Assembly: GCA_016178155.1 (NCBI GenBank)
Contig: JACOTZ010000131.1
Location: 1 to 46,644 of the forward strand
From: Acidobacteriota bacterium
GTDB lineage: Bacteria; Acidobacteriota; Terriglobia; Bryobacterales; Bryobacteraceae
Length of the DNA stretch: 46,644 nt
Direction: 5' to 3'
A model generated the notes under the pieces. That model was not told the origin of the DNA. It ran no database searches and saw only the letters and a list, made by a program, of their open reading frames with translations. Numbering within the stretch: position 1 is the stretch's first letter; every line of letters starts with the position of its first letter. Positions 18,320 to 26,233 of the stretch are shown here, in pieces. Both the position numbers and the translations under genes were made by a program.

Positions 18320-18903
18320 AAACGGTCTTTGTCGACGTCGACACGCAAATCGATTTCCTGTATCCAGCCGGTGCGCTGTACGTGCCCGGAGCCGAGGATG
18401 TCCTTCCGAATATCGTCCGCCTGAACCGTCACGCGGCCCAGCACGGCATTCCGGTGATTTCCAGCACGGATGCGCACGCCGAGGACGACCCCGAGTTCCG
18501 GCAATGGCCGGCGCACTGCGTGGTGGACACGATCGGGCAGCAAAAGCCCGTCGCGACCCTGCTCGAGCCGCGCGTCGTGGCCCCCAACCGCGCGGGCAGG
18601 CACGACATCTCCGGCGCGCGGCAGATCGTGATTCAGAAGCAGGCGCTCGACTGCTTCTCGAACGTGAACCTGCCGGCGGTGCTCGACCAGCTCGGCGCCG
18701 ACCGCTACGTGGTTTACGGCGTGGTCACCGAGTACTGCGTTCGCCGCGCCGCCTCTGGTCTGTTGAAGACGGGGAGGCGGGTCGAGCTGGTCACCGACGC
18801 GGTGAAGGAACTGAACGCGGAGGAGGCGGGCAAAACCTTGCGCGAGTTTGTATCGAGCGGCGGGGCGCTGGTAAGCACGGAAGAGGTGTGCGCCCGGCCG
18901 TGA
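18316..18903 (+). CDS. pncA: Nicotinamidase (isochorismatase family)
   Basis: A 195-residue cysteine hydrolase that deamidates nicotinamide to nicotinate, feeding the upstream pncB enzyme. The catalytic triad is present: Asp9 (in DTQIDF), Lys108 (VIQKQA) and Cys141 (VVTEYCV). The metal-site residues Asp52 and His54 (STDAHAE) and His67 (WPAHC) also match nicotinamidases rather than generic isochorismatases. The ATG at 18316 overlaps the pncB stop by 4 nt. Together with pncB this forms a complete nicotinamide-to-NaMN module. The 265 bp after it holds no gene I can support apart from the next gene's promoter. Confidence 0.92.
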   Translation: MKTVFVDVDTQIDFLYPAGALYVPGAEDVLPNIVRLNRHAAQHGIPVISSTDAHAEDDPEFRQWPAHCVVDTIGQQKPVATLLEPRVVAPNRAGRHDISGARQIVIQKQALDCFSNVNLPAVLDQLGADRYVVYGVVTEYCVRRAASGLLKTGRRVELVTDAVKELNAEEAGKTLREFVSSGGALVSTEEVCARP

Positions 18904-19153
18904 GCTTGCGTCCGGCGCAGTTCTCACGACGCGCCGGGCCGCGTGCCAGACGCCGGGGGACGAGGAGCTTACGCGCGCGGAGTTTGGGCCGCTGGTATCC
19001 CTCGGCAGTCGCGCTCGGGCGATCGACCGGCGGCGCAGGAACGGGCGCCGGCAGCAGGTCATGTCGGTCAGTCTGCCGACCCTCCCCCCGGCGCTTCGCG
19101 AAAACTGTGGTGCGGAATGCGGGTCGTCCCCCGGCCCGCGGCTCCCCTTGTTG

Positions 19154-19159
19154 TACACT
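19154..19159 (+). promoter_or_regulatory. -10 box (TACACT) for the exported methyltransferase gene
   Basis: TACACT begins exactly 15 nt before the ATG at 19169; no Shine-Dalgarno is visible between. Confidence 0.4.
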
Positions 19160-19168
19160 CGTTCTCAA

Positions 19169-19705
19169 ATGCGCAGACTCACTCTCGCTTCACTGCTTCT
19201 GTGGGCGCCCGTTTTCGGGCAGGACACCAAGGAGGCTGAAAAGCTGGCGCCGTACTATCCGACGCCGGAATCCATCGTCGAAAAGATGCTCCAGATCGGC
19301 GACGTCAAGCCGGGGGAGAAACTCTTTGATCTCGGCAGCGGCGACGGCCGCATTGTCATCATGGCTGCCAAGAAGTTCAAGGCAGATGCCACCGGCATCG
19401 AGCTCGATGACGACCTCTACAAGCGCAGCATGGATTCCATCCGCGAACAGGGATTGCAGCGCACCGCCCGCATCATTCACGGCGACATCTTCAAACAGGA
19501 CTACTCCCCGGCCAGCGTCATCACGGTGTACCTGCTGCCTTCATCGAACGACAAGATCCGCCCGCTGCTCGAAAAGCAGCTCAAAAAAGGCACCCGCATC
19601 GTCTCGCACGATTTCCAGTTCTCCGACTGGAAAGCGGAGAAGGTAGAGACGGTCGAAGACGACGGCGAGGGCCGCAGTCACACGATTTACCTCTACCGCC
19701 GCTAA
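19169..19705 (+). CDS. Exported SAM-dependent methyltransferase-like protein
   Basis: A 178-residue protein with class I methyltransferase motif I, FDLGSGDGRI (53-62), and the acidic loop TGIELDD after beta-2. Unusually, residues 1-18 (MRRLTLASLLLWAPVFGQ) form a clear Sec signal peptide, followed by a PYYPTPESIVEKML helix common in bacterial Rossmann-fold methyltransferases of this type. SAM is cytoplasmic, so either the signal acts as a membrane anchor or the fold has another role. The ATG is set by the signal peptide and by the TACACT box 15 nt upstream; an in-frame upstream start at 19061 would bury the signal. A sensor kinase gene follows after 9 bp. The substrate is unknown. Confidence 0.8.
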   Translation: MRRLTLASLLLWAPVFGQDTKEAEKLAPYYPTPESIVEKMLQIGDVKPGEKLFDLGSGDGRIVIMAAKKFKADATGIELDDDLYKRSMDSIREQGLQRTARIIHGDIFKQDYSPASVITVYLLPSSNDKIRPLLEKQLKKGTRIVSHDFQFSDWKAEKVETVEDDGEGRSHTIYLYRR

Positions 19706-19714
19706 GTTTGCGCC

Positions 19715-20869
19715 GTGGCCGTCCAGCACACCATCGTTCCTTACCTATGGCGCCGCCACCTGGGAATCGTGCGGGCGATGCTGGCGCTGACTGCGCTGGC
19801 GGTCTATCTGCTCATTCCCGCGCCCGCCGGCATGCTGACGGCTTTGGTGGTCGCCATCTTCGCGTTCTACAGCATTTTTGTGCTGGTGCGCGACAGCGTC
19901 GAGACCAGCGTCTATCCCCTGACCCTGCTCATTCTCGACCTACTGTTCTTCCTCATTTGCGCGCTACACCCCAGCCGCGAGGGCCTCTGGTTATCGACGC
20001 TCGCCTACTTCTTTCTCCTGGCGATGGCATCGCTCATGTACTCGTGGAAGAACACGGCCGGCGTGGTGGCGCTCTCGCTGCTGTTCTTCCTGGTGGTGCA
20101 GCCGCAGCCGGCGTACTCGCTCTGGCCGACGGTGGTGCTGGGCGGCGTGCTTGCGATTCTGCTTTCGATCCACCGGTCGGGTCTGCAACAGCGGCTCTCG
20201 ACGGCGCTCAAGCGCTCGGTGATCTCGCGCTATGAAGCCGAATCGGCGCGCGAATCCGAGCGGCAGCGCATCGCCGCCGATTTCCACGACGGACCGCTGC
20301 AGAGCTTCATCAGTTTCCAGATGCGCCTGGAGATCATCCGCAAGCTGATGGGGCGCGATGCGGAAAGCGCCCTGCGCGAGCTCGAGCAGCTCCAGGAGCT
20401 GGGCAAGTCGCAGGTGGTCGAGCTGCGCTCCTTCATTCGCAACATGCAGCCGATCGAGGTGGACCAGGCGGGACTGCAGGCCTCGATTCGCGAGATCATC
20501 CATACCTTCCAGCGCGACAGCGGCATTCAGGTGAATCTCGCCGCCAACGACATCGTGGAGCCGGGCGACCCTGATGTCGCCACTGAAGTACTGCAGGTGG
20601 TGCGCGAGGCGTTGAACAACGTGCGCAAGCACTCGAAGGCGTCGCGGGCCGCCGTCTCGGTCCAGCAGCAGGACCACACGATCGAGATCACGGTGGAGGA
20701 CGATGGCAGCGGCTTCCCTTTCAGCGGCGCCTGGACTCTCGACGAGCTGGAGCTGTTGCGGCTTGGCCCGCGCAGCATCCGGCGGCGCGTGCGCACACTG
20801 GGCGGCGAGATGCTGCTCGACTCCCGTCCCAGCCAGGGCGCGGAACTCCGCATCCGCATCCCGGTATGA
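19715..20869 (+). CDS. Membrane sensor histidine kinase (HisKA_3/NarX-like)
   Basis: A 384-residue inner-membrane kinase. Residues ~15-150 contain about six hydrophobic segments with short loops and no sizeable periplasmic domain, suggesting sensing of a membrane or intracellular cue. The phosphoacceptor is His191 in ADFHDGPLQSF, the HisKA_3 H-box. The ATPase domain has N-box REALNNVRKHS (298-308) and G-box DDGSGF (329-334), then a C-terminal GGEMLLDSRPSQGAELRIRIP. It starts with GTG 9 bp after the methyltransferase gene and ends overlapping the next gene by ATGA. No response regulator is adjacent, so it is an orphan kinase within this window. Confidence 0.88.
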   Translation: MAVQHTIVPYLWRRHLGIVRAMLALTALAVYLLIPAPAGMLTALVVAIFAFYSIFVLVRDSVETSVYPLTLLILDLLFFLICALHPSREGLWLSTLAYFFLLAMASLMYSWKNTAGVVALSLLFFLVVQPQPAYSLWPTVVLGGVLAILLSIHRSGLQQRLSTALKRSVISRYEAESARESERQRIAADFHDGPLQSFISFQMRLEIIRKLMGRDAESALRELEQLQELGKSQVVELRSFIRNMQPIEVDQAGLQASIREIIHTFQRDSGIQVNLAANDIVEPGDPDVATEVLQVVREALNNVRKHSKASRAAVSVQQQDHTIEITVEDDGSGFPFSGAWTLDELELLRLGPRSIRRRVRTLGGEMLLDSRPSQGAELRIRIPV

Positions 20870-21864
20870 GCCGCGCGGCCGGCCTGGTCTGCGCGGCGGT
20901 CTTATCCTCCGGCTGCGGCCGCTACGCCGATTTCACCCTGCCGCCGGCGGGTCCGCCGGAACACGTGAGCTTCCGCTGGGAGCCGCGACCCGGCCCGGTC
21001 CTGGCGCGGAGCATGCCGGGAGAGTGGGACTCGGTGGACGCACTCAATCCGTCGGTGGTGCGGCGCGGTGGACGGCTGTTCAACTTTTATTCCGGCTACG
21101 ACGGCCGCACCTGGCGCACCGGGCTGGCCACCTCAGGGGACGGGCTCGTGTGGCAGAAGCTCGCCCGGTTGCTCACACCCGACCCGAAGACCTGGGAGGG
21201 CGGCTACATCGCCGCCAACGGCTCGACGCTGTGGTGGGAAGGGCATTTCCGGACCTGGTATCAGGCGGGGCGCGCGCCGCGCATCGGGCTCGCGATGTCG
21301 GCTGACGGCAGCACCTGGCAGAAGCGCGCCGCACCCGTGCTCGAGGTTGGCCCGCGCGGGAGCTGGGACGAGCGCGGCGCCGCCGACCCCTACGTTGTGG
21401 AAGCCGGCGGGACGCTGTATCTCTATTACCTCGGCCAGGACCGCGCCCGACGGCAGCGATTGGGCGTTGCCCGCTCGCGCGACGGCGTAACTTGGGAGAA
21501 GCTGCGCACGAACCCGATCTTCGAGCTAGGGTCGCTCGGCAGCTTCGATGAGATCGGGCTGGGCGAGCCCGCGGTGTGGCTCTCGCACGGGTCTTATTGG
21601 ATGCTGTACACCGGTCGAGACCGCGGCGAGCACCGCCGTATCGGCCTGGCGCGCTCGCAGGACGGCGTGCGCTGGCAGCGCTCCTCGGAAGCGCCGCTCA
21701 TCTCCGGCACCGAGCCGTGGAACGCGAAAGTAGTGTGCGATCCCACGGTGCTTCTCGAGGCCGGCGAGATCCGCGTCTGGTACGGCGGCGGCGACGTGGC
21801 CCATCCCGCCGAGAACATCCACGGCCAGATCGGCTACGGCGTGCTGCGGGCGGCGGCGCCATGA
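20866..21864 (+). CDS. Five-bladed beta-propeller glycosidase-like protein, possible lipoprotein
   Basis: A 332-residue protein. The N-terminus (SRAAGLVCAAVLSSGCGRY) looks like a lipoprotein signal with Cys at residue 17, though the lipobox is imperfect. Four repeated blades end in near-identical sequences: GLATSGDGLVWQK, GLAMSADGSTWQK, GVARSRDGVTWEK and GLARSQDGVRWQR. This is the pattern of GH43/GH32/GH130-like propellers. Acidic residues sit at blade starts (DALNPSVV, GAADPYVV, GLGEPAVW, VCDPTVLL), as expected for a catalytic centre. It overlaps the kinase (ATGA) upstream and bshA (ATGA) downstream. Substrate unknown; the fold is well supported, catalysis less so. Confidence 0.75.
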   Translation: MSRAAGLVCAAVLSSGCGRYADFTLPPAGPPEHVSFRWEPRPGPVLARSMPGEWDSVDALNPSVVRRGGRLFNFYSGYDGRTWRTGLATSGDGLVWQKLARLLTPDPKTWEGGYIAANGSTLWWEGHFRTWYQAGRAPRIGLAMSADGSTWQKRAAPVLEVGPRGSWDERGAADPYVVEAGGTLYLYYLGQDRARRQRLGVARSRDGVTWEKLRTNPIFELGSLGSFDEIGLGEPAVWLSHGSYWMLYTGRDRGEHRRIGLARSQDGVRWQRSSEAPLISGTEPWNAKVVCDPTVLLEAGEIRVWYGGGDVAHPAENIHGQIGYGVLRAAAP

Positions 21865-22988
21865 AGGTCGGGATCACCTGCTATCCCACGTATGGGGGCA
21901 GCGGCATCGTCGCGACCGAGCTCGGCCTCGAACTGGCGAATCGGGGCCACGAGGTGCACTTCATCACCTACGCCAACCCGATCCGCCTCGATCCGGGCAT
22001 TCCACGCATCCACTACCACGAGGTCGAGGTTTCGAGCTATCCGCTTTTTCAGTACCCGCCCTACTGCCTGGCTCTGGCCTCGCGCATGGCGGAAGTCGCC
22101 GAGCGCTACGGGCTAGATCTGCTGCACGTCCACTACGCCATACCGCACTCGATTGCCGCGCTGCTGGCGCAGCAGATGATGGCCGCGCGCAGGCGGCTCC
22201 CCTTCATCACCACGCTGCACGGCACCGACATTACGCTCGTAGGCACGGACCGATCATACTTTCCGATCACGAAGTTTTCGATCGAGGAATCGAACGGGAT
22301 CACGTCCATCAGCCGCTACCTGCAGCGGCGCACAGTCGAGGTGTTCGGCGTGGGCAACGAGATCCGGGTGATCCACAACTTCGTCAACTGCGAGCTGTAC
22401 CGTCCCGCCCCGGAGAAGCGCAATTCGCAGAAGCTGCTGCTGCATATCTCGAATTTCCGGCCGGTGAAGCGCATTCTGGACTGCATCCAGATCCTGGCCC
22501 GCGTGCGCAAACAGGTGGACGCGAAATTGTGGATGGCGGGCGACGGACCTGAACGCGGGCCGGCCGAGCACCTGGCGCGCGATCTCGGCGTCGGCGAGCA
22601 GGTGGAGTTTCTGGGCAAGCAGGACCACGTCGAGCGGCTGATCCCGCGCGCGCACGTGCTGCTGCTGCCGAGCGAGCTCGAGGCATTCGGCCTGGCGGCG
22701 CTCGAAGCCATGGCCTGCGGCGTCCCGCCGGTGGCAACCGGCGCGGGCGGCGTTCCGGAGCTGGTGACCCACGGAGTCGACGGATTCCTCGAGGCGGTTG
22801 GCGACACGGACTCGCAAGCCACGCGAGTGATCGAGCTGCTTACCGATGACCCGCTGCACGCCCGCATGGCAACCGCCGCCCGGCGGACCGCGGAGACGCG
22901 CTTCGCCACGGACCGGATCATCCCCCAGTACGAGCGCTATTACGAAGAGGTGCTCGGGCAGGGGGAGCGGGACGGATCGACTTCATAA
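21861..22988 (+). CDS. bshA: N-acetyl-alpha-D-glucosaminyl L-malate synthase (bacillithiol biosynthesis)
   Basis: A 375-residue GT4 glycosyltransferase joining UDP-GlcNAc and L-malate, the first step of bacillithiol synthesis. The BshA-specific N-terminus CYPTYGGSGIVATELG (7-22) is intact, as are HGTDITLVG, the GxxxxPVK-type nucleotide region (HISNFRPVKRI) and the E-x7-E motif in ELEAFGLAALEA. Its ATG overlaps the stop of the propeller gene by 4 nt, so it is translated with the kinase and propeller genes. bshB and bshC are not in this window. Bacillithiol is reported mainly in Bacillota, Bacteroidota, Deinococcota and Acidobacteriota, which fits the proposed host. Confidence 0.93.
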   Translation: MKVGITCYPTYGGSGIVATELGLELANRGHEVHFITYANPIRLDPGIPRIHYHEVEVSSYPLFQYPPYCLALASRMAEVAERYGLDLLHVHYAIPHSIAALLAQQMMAARRRLPFITTLHGTDITLVGTDRSYFPITKFSIEESNGITSISRYLQRRTVEVFGVGNEIRVIHNFVNCELYRPAPEKRNSQKLLLHISNFRPVKRILDCIQILARVRKQVDAKLWMAGDGPERGPAEHLARDLGVGEQVEFLGKQDHVERLIPRAHVLLLPSELEAFGLAALEAMACGVPPVATGAGGVPELVTHGVDGFLEAVGDTDSQATRVIELLTDDPLHARMATAARRTAETRFATDRIIPQYERYYEEVLGQGERDGSTS

Positions 22989-22994
22989 TTGACA

Positions 22995-23010
22995 ACCGCT
23001 CCCTCGCGGT
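22995..23010. repeat. Short GC hairpin resembling a dispersed acidobacterial repeat
   Basis: ACCGC and GCGGT form a 5-bp stem around TCCCTC, followed by CGCGGCTCAGAATGA. Similar sequence ('SRDREGAV' when read on the other strand) is one I remember as common between genes in Solibacter-type genomes. It occurs once here, so its repeat status rests on memory, not on this window. Confidence 0.3.
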
Positions 23011-23101
23011 CGCGGCTCAGAATGAACGCTTCCGACTCGCGCGTGTTAACAAGCGGTATGCGGGATGGGACACTGGATTCCGCGCGAACACGCGACTGCG
23101 G

Positions 23102-23107
23102 TAGTCT
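23102..23107 (+). promoter_or_regulatory. -10-like box (TAGTCT) for the glycosidase-like gene
   Basis: TAGTCT begins exactly 15 nt before the ATG at 23117. It is weaker than TATAAT but keeps the TANNNT form and the spacing seen at four other exported-protein genes here. Confidence 0.35.
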
Positions 23108-23116
23108 CTTGGTGTT

Positions 23117-25285
23117 ATGTCCTCGAACCGCCGTCAGTTTCTCGAGACGGTGACCGCCGCGGGTGCGGTCGCCACACTTTCCGAGCGCGCCCTGGCCGCC
23201 GAGCCGACACCGGGGGGCAAGAACTGGTTCGACCGGCCCATGCGCTGGGTGCAGCTCGTGTTCACCGAAGACGATCCGGGCAACTACGATCCGCGGTTCT
23301 GGCTCGATTACATGAAACGCGTGCGCGCGGACGCCGCCTGCCTGGGCGGCGGCGGTTACATGGCCTTTTACCCGACCAAGGTCCCGCTGCACAACCGCAG
23401 CCGCTTCCTGGGCGATCGCGACGTTTTCGGCGAGATGGTGCACGGCTGCCGCAAGCTTGGCATGAACGTGATCGCGCGCACCGACCCGCATGCCGTGCGG
23501 CAGAACGTCTATGACGCGCATCCGGACTGGATCGCCGTGGATGCCGAAGGCCGCAAGCGCCGCCACTGGGCCAACCCGGAGCTGTGGGTGACGTGTGCGC
23601 TCGGGCCGATGAACTTCGAATTCATGACCGCGGTGAATAACGAGATCGTGGGGATGTACGGCATCGACGGTATCTTCTCGAACCGCTGGGCGGGCCACGG
23701 GCAGTGCTTCTGCGAGCACTGCCGCAAGAACTTCAGGGAGTTCTCGGGACTCGACCTGCCACGCACGAACGATCCCCAGGACCCGGCCCGGCGCGCCTAT
23801 CTCGTGTGGCACGAGAAGCGTCTGTTCGACTGCTGGAAGCTGTGGGACAGCGAGATCCGCAGGATCAAGCCGGAGGCGTGCTTCATTGCCAACTCGGGGG
23901 GCGGCGCGCTCAGCGCGCTGGACATGAAGACGGTCGGCGATCTCGCGCCGATCCTGTTCGCCGACCGGCAGGCGCGGCGCGGCACCATGGCGCCGTGGGC
24001 CAGCGGCAAGAACGCCAAGGAATATCGCGCCGGTCTGGGCCGCAAGCCGATCGGCGGGATTACCAGCGTTGGCGTGGAAGAGGCCTATCGCTGGAAGGAT
24101 TCGGTCCAGCACGGGGAAGAGATCCAGATCTGGCTGGTCGATGGCATCGCGAACGGGCTGCGGCCGTGGGTAGTCAAGTTCAATGGAAAGCCGTACGACC
24201 GCCGCTGGCTGAAGCCCGTCGAGCAGGTCTATACCTGGCACGCGGCGAACGAACGCTACCTGCGCAATGAGGAGAACCTCGCGCGCGTGGCGGTGGTCTT
24301 CTCCCAGCAGACCGCGAAATTTTACGGCGCCGAGCAGGCACGCGCCAAATGTGAAGATCACATCCTCGGGTGGTACCAGGCGCTGGTGGAAGCGCGGATT
24401 CCGTTCGAGATGGTGCACGATCGCAAGCTCGACGGCGTCTCAAAATTCAAGACGCTCATTCTGCCGAACATCGCGGCGCTCTCGGAGGAGCAGTGCCGGC
24501 AGCTTGCGGAGTTCGTCGAGCGCGGCGGGTCGATCGTGGCGACGCACGAGACATCGCTCTGCGACGAATGGGGCAAGCGGCGCCCGGATTTCGGGCTGGC
24601 GCGCCTGTTCGCCGCGAAGTTCGACGGCAAGGTGGAGCCGCGGATGCAGAACTCCTACATCCAGTTGCATCATCCGCATCCGCTGCTGAAGGGGCTCGAA
24701 GACACGCCGCGCACGATTAATGGCGTGGCGCGCGTGCACACGCGATCGACGGCCGCCGGCTACCGCCCGCCGCTGACGCTGATTCCCACGTATCCCGACC
24801 TGCCGATGGAGGACGTGTATCCGCGGTCGGCAAACAGCGGCGTACCGGTGGTGCACTGCGGCACAGCGGGCAAGGGCCGGGTCGTGTATTTCCCATGGGA
24901 TATCGACCGCACGTTCTGGGAGGTCTTCACGCTCGATCACCTGCGGCTGATGCAGAACGCGGTGGATTGGGCGACGGCCGAGCCGCCGCCCGTGAGCGTG
25001 AACGGGCGCGGCGTGCTCGACGTCACCGTCTGGCGGCAGAAGAACAGCCTCACGGTCCACCTGGTCAACCTGACCAACCCGTTCATGATGAAAGGACCGC
25101 TTCGCGAAGTGATTCCCGTAGGACCCTTCACGGTCCACATCCGGCTACCCCAGGGAGCGACTCCGAAACAGGCGAAGCTGCTGGTGAGCGGCAGGCCAGT
25201 AACACCCGTGGCGGGACCCGAAGGGCTGAGGGTTGAGGTACCGTCGGTCGGGCTGCACGAGGTGGTCGCAGTGGATCTGACATAG
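23117..25285 (+). CDS. Tat-exported glycoside hydrolase-like protein with trimerisation-type domain
   Basis: A 722-residue protein. It starts with a twin-arginine signal (SSNRRQFLETVTAAGAVATL) ending near ALAAE. Residues ~35-370 resemble a glycosidase TIM barrel: MRWVQLVFTEDDPG, then GIDGIFSNRWAGHGQCFCEHCRKNF, a motif common in GH42-like and putative fucosidase/galactosidase families. Residues ~395-600 resemble the beta-galactosidase trimerisation (GH42M, glutamine-amidotransferase-like) domain, with GGSIVATHETSLCDEWG. A small C-terminal beta domain follows. Probable function is periplasmic glycan degradation; the exact GH family and catalytic acids are not certain. Promoter and ATG are supported by a TAGTCT box 15 nt upstream. 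In the 255 bp downstream (25286-25540) I see nothing. Confidence 0.72.
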   Translation: MSSNRRQFLETVTAAGAVATLSERALAAEPTPGGKNWFDRPMRWVQLVFTEDDPGNYDPRFWLDYMKRVRADAACLGGGGYMAFYPTKVPLHNRSRFLGDRDVFGEMVHGCRKLGMNVIARTDPHAVRQNVYDAHPDWIAVDAEGRKRRHWANPELWVTCALGPMNFEFMTAVNNEIVGMYGIDGIFSNRWAGHGQCFCEHCRKNFREFSGLDLPRTNDPQDPARRAYLVWHEKRLFDCWKLWDSEIRRIKPEACFIANSGGGALSALDMKTVGDLAPILFADRQARRGTMAPWASGKNAKEYRAGLGRKPIGGITSVGVEEAYRWKDSVQHGEEIQIWLVDGIANGLRPWVVKFNGKPYDRRWLKPVEQVYTWHAANERYLRNEENLARVAVVFSQQTAKFYGAEQARAKCEDHILGWYQALVEARIPFEMVHDRKLDGVSKFKTLILPNIAALSEEQCRQLAEFVERGGSIVATHETSLCDEWGKRRPDFGLARLFAAKFDGKVEPRMQNSYIQLHHPHPLLKGLEDTPRTINGVARVHTRSTAAGYRPPLTLIPTYPDLPMEDVYPRSANSGVPVVHCGTAGKGRVVYFPWDIDRTFWEVFTLDHLRLMQNAVDWATAEPPPVSVNGRGVLDVTVWRQKNSLTVHLVNLTNPFMMKGPLREVIPVGPFTVHIRLPQGATPKQAKLLVSGRPVTPVAGPEGLRVEVPSVGLHEVVAVDLT

Positions 25286-25540
25286 CCCGCTTGGAAGACA
25301 TTCCCCTTGTTCTTCCCGTCGGCCCGGCGGCGGGGACAGCCTCAGGCCGGCACTATGCGAGGGCACGGCGGGACGAGATTGCAATCGCCGCACCCCCGCA
25401 GTAAACGAGAGCCTTTCCCGGTCACGGGCCGAAGCCGCTGATATTCGTCATCGTCCGCCGGCATCGATGGGCGGGGGCGGCGTACATCCCGGGCTTCAGC
25501 CGTGGGAGCCCTGCGAATCCGTGAGCTCCAATCACGCCGG

Positions 25541-26233
25541 TCAGACAGCGACGCTGTTGGGAAGCAGTTGGCCCTTCTCCAGGTGGCGGGTATGGGAGGC
25601 GAACTGGGCCGCGTGAGGATCGTGGGTGACCAGCACGACCGTCTTGCTGAACTCTTTATTCAGCCGCGAGAGCAGCGTCAGAACCTCCAGGGCGGAGCCG
25701 GCGTCCAGGTTGCCGGTGGGCTCGTCCGCCAGGATGATATCCGGGTCGGTGACGATGGCGCGTGCGATGGCGACGCGCTGCTCCTGCCCGCCTGAGAGCT
25801 GGCGTGGCAGGTGGTGGACGCGGTCACCGAGGCCGACCAGCTCGAGCGCGGTACGCGCGTGCTCCAGGCGGTCCTTGCGGCTGAGCTTGGTGAGGCGGAG
25901 CGGCAACTCCACGTTTTCGAGCGCGGTCAGCACGGGAATGAGGTTGAACGACTGGAAGACGAAGCCGATGTGCTGGTTGCGCCAGCGTGCGATCTGGCGG
26001 TCGGAGAGAGCGCGCAGGTCGGTCCCGAGCGCCTTGATCTCGCCGGAGGTGGGTCGGTCCATAGCCGCAATCAAGTGCAGCAGGGTCGACTTGCCGGAGC
26101 CCGAAGGGCCCATGAGGGCGACAAATTCGGCGGGCTGCACTTCCAGGTCGACGTCTTCGAGCGCGATCACGTGAAACTGGTCGCGGATAAATTCGCGGCG
26201 GAGCTTGCGAGTGATGATGATGGGATCAGGCAT
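25541..26233 (-). CDS. MacB/LolD-type ABC transporter ATPase
   Basis: A 230-residue ATPase energising the two FtsX-like permeases upstream. It has Walker [11 protein letters not shown]-loop [10 protein letters not shown], signature [14 protein letters not shown], Walker [13 protein letters not shown] and switch His in VLVTHDP. The MacB/LolD family is recognised by the fixed [17 protein letters not shown] segment. The ATG at 26233 overlaps the end of the membrane-fusion gene by 8 nt, so the longer frame beginning at 26314 is rejected. It is the last gene of a four-gene operon. MacB-type systems work as mechanotransmission pumps moving peptides, lipoproteins or antibiotics across the envelope; the substrate here is unknown. 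Confidence 0.94.
   Translation of the reverse strand: MPDPIIITRKLRREFIRDQFHVIALEDVDLEVQPAEFVALMGPSGSGKSTLLHLIAAMDRPTSGEIKALGTDLRALSDRQIARWRNQHIGFVFQSFNLIPVLTALENVELPLRLTKLSRKDRLEHARTALELVGLGDRVHHLPRQLSGGQEQRVAIARAIVTDPDIILADEPTGNLDAGSALEVLTLLSRLNKEFSKTVVLVTHDPHAAQFASHTRHLEKGQLLPNSVAV

Noticed and set aside
22989-22994. TTGACA after bshA as a -35 box for the glycosidase-like gene
   Set aside because: The nearest -10-like sequence (CAGAAT) is 23 bp away, and a better-placed box lies next to the ATG at 23117.
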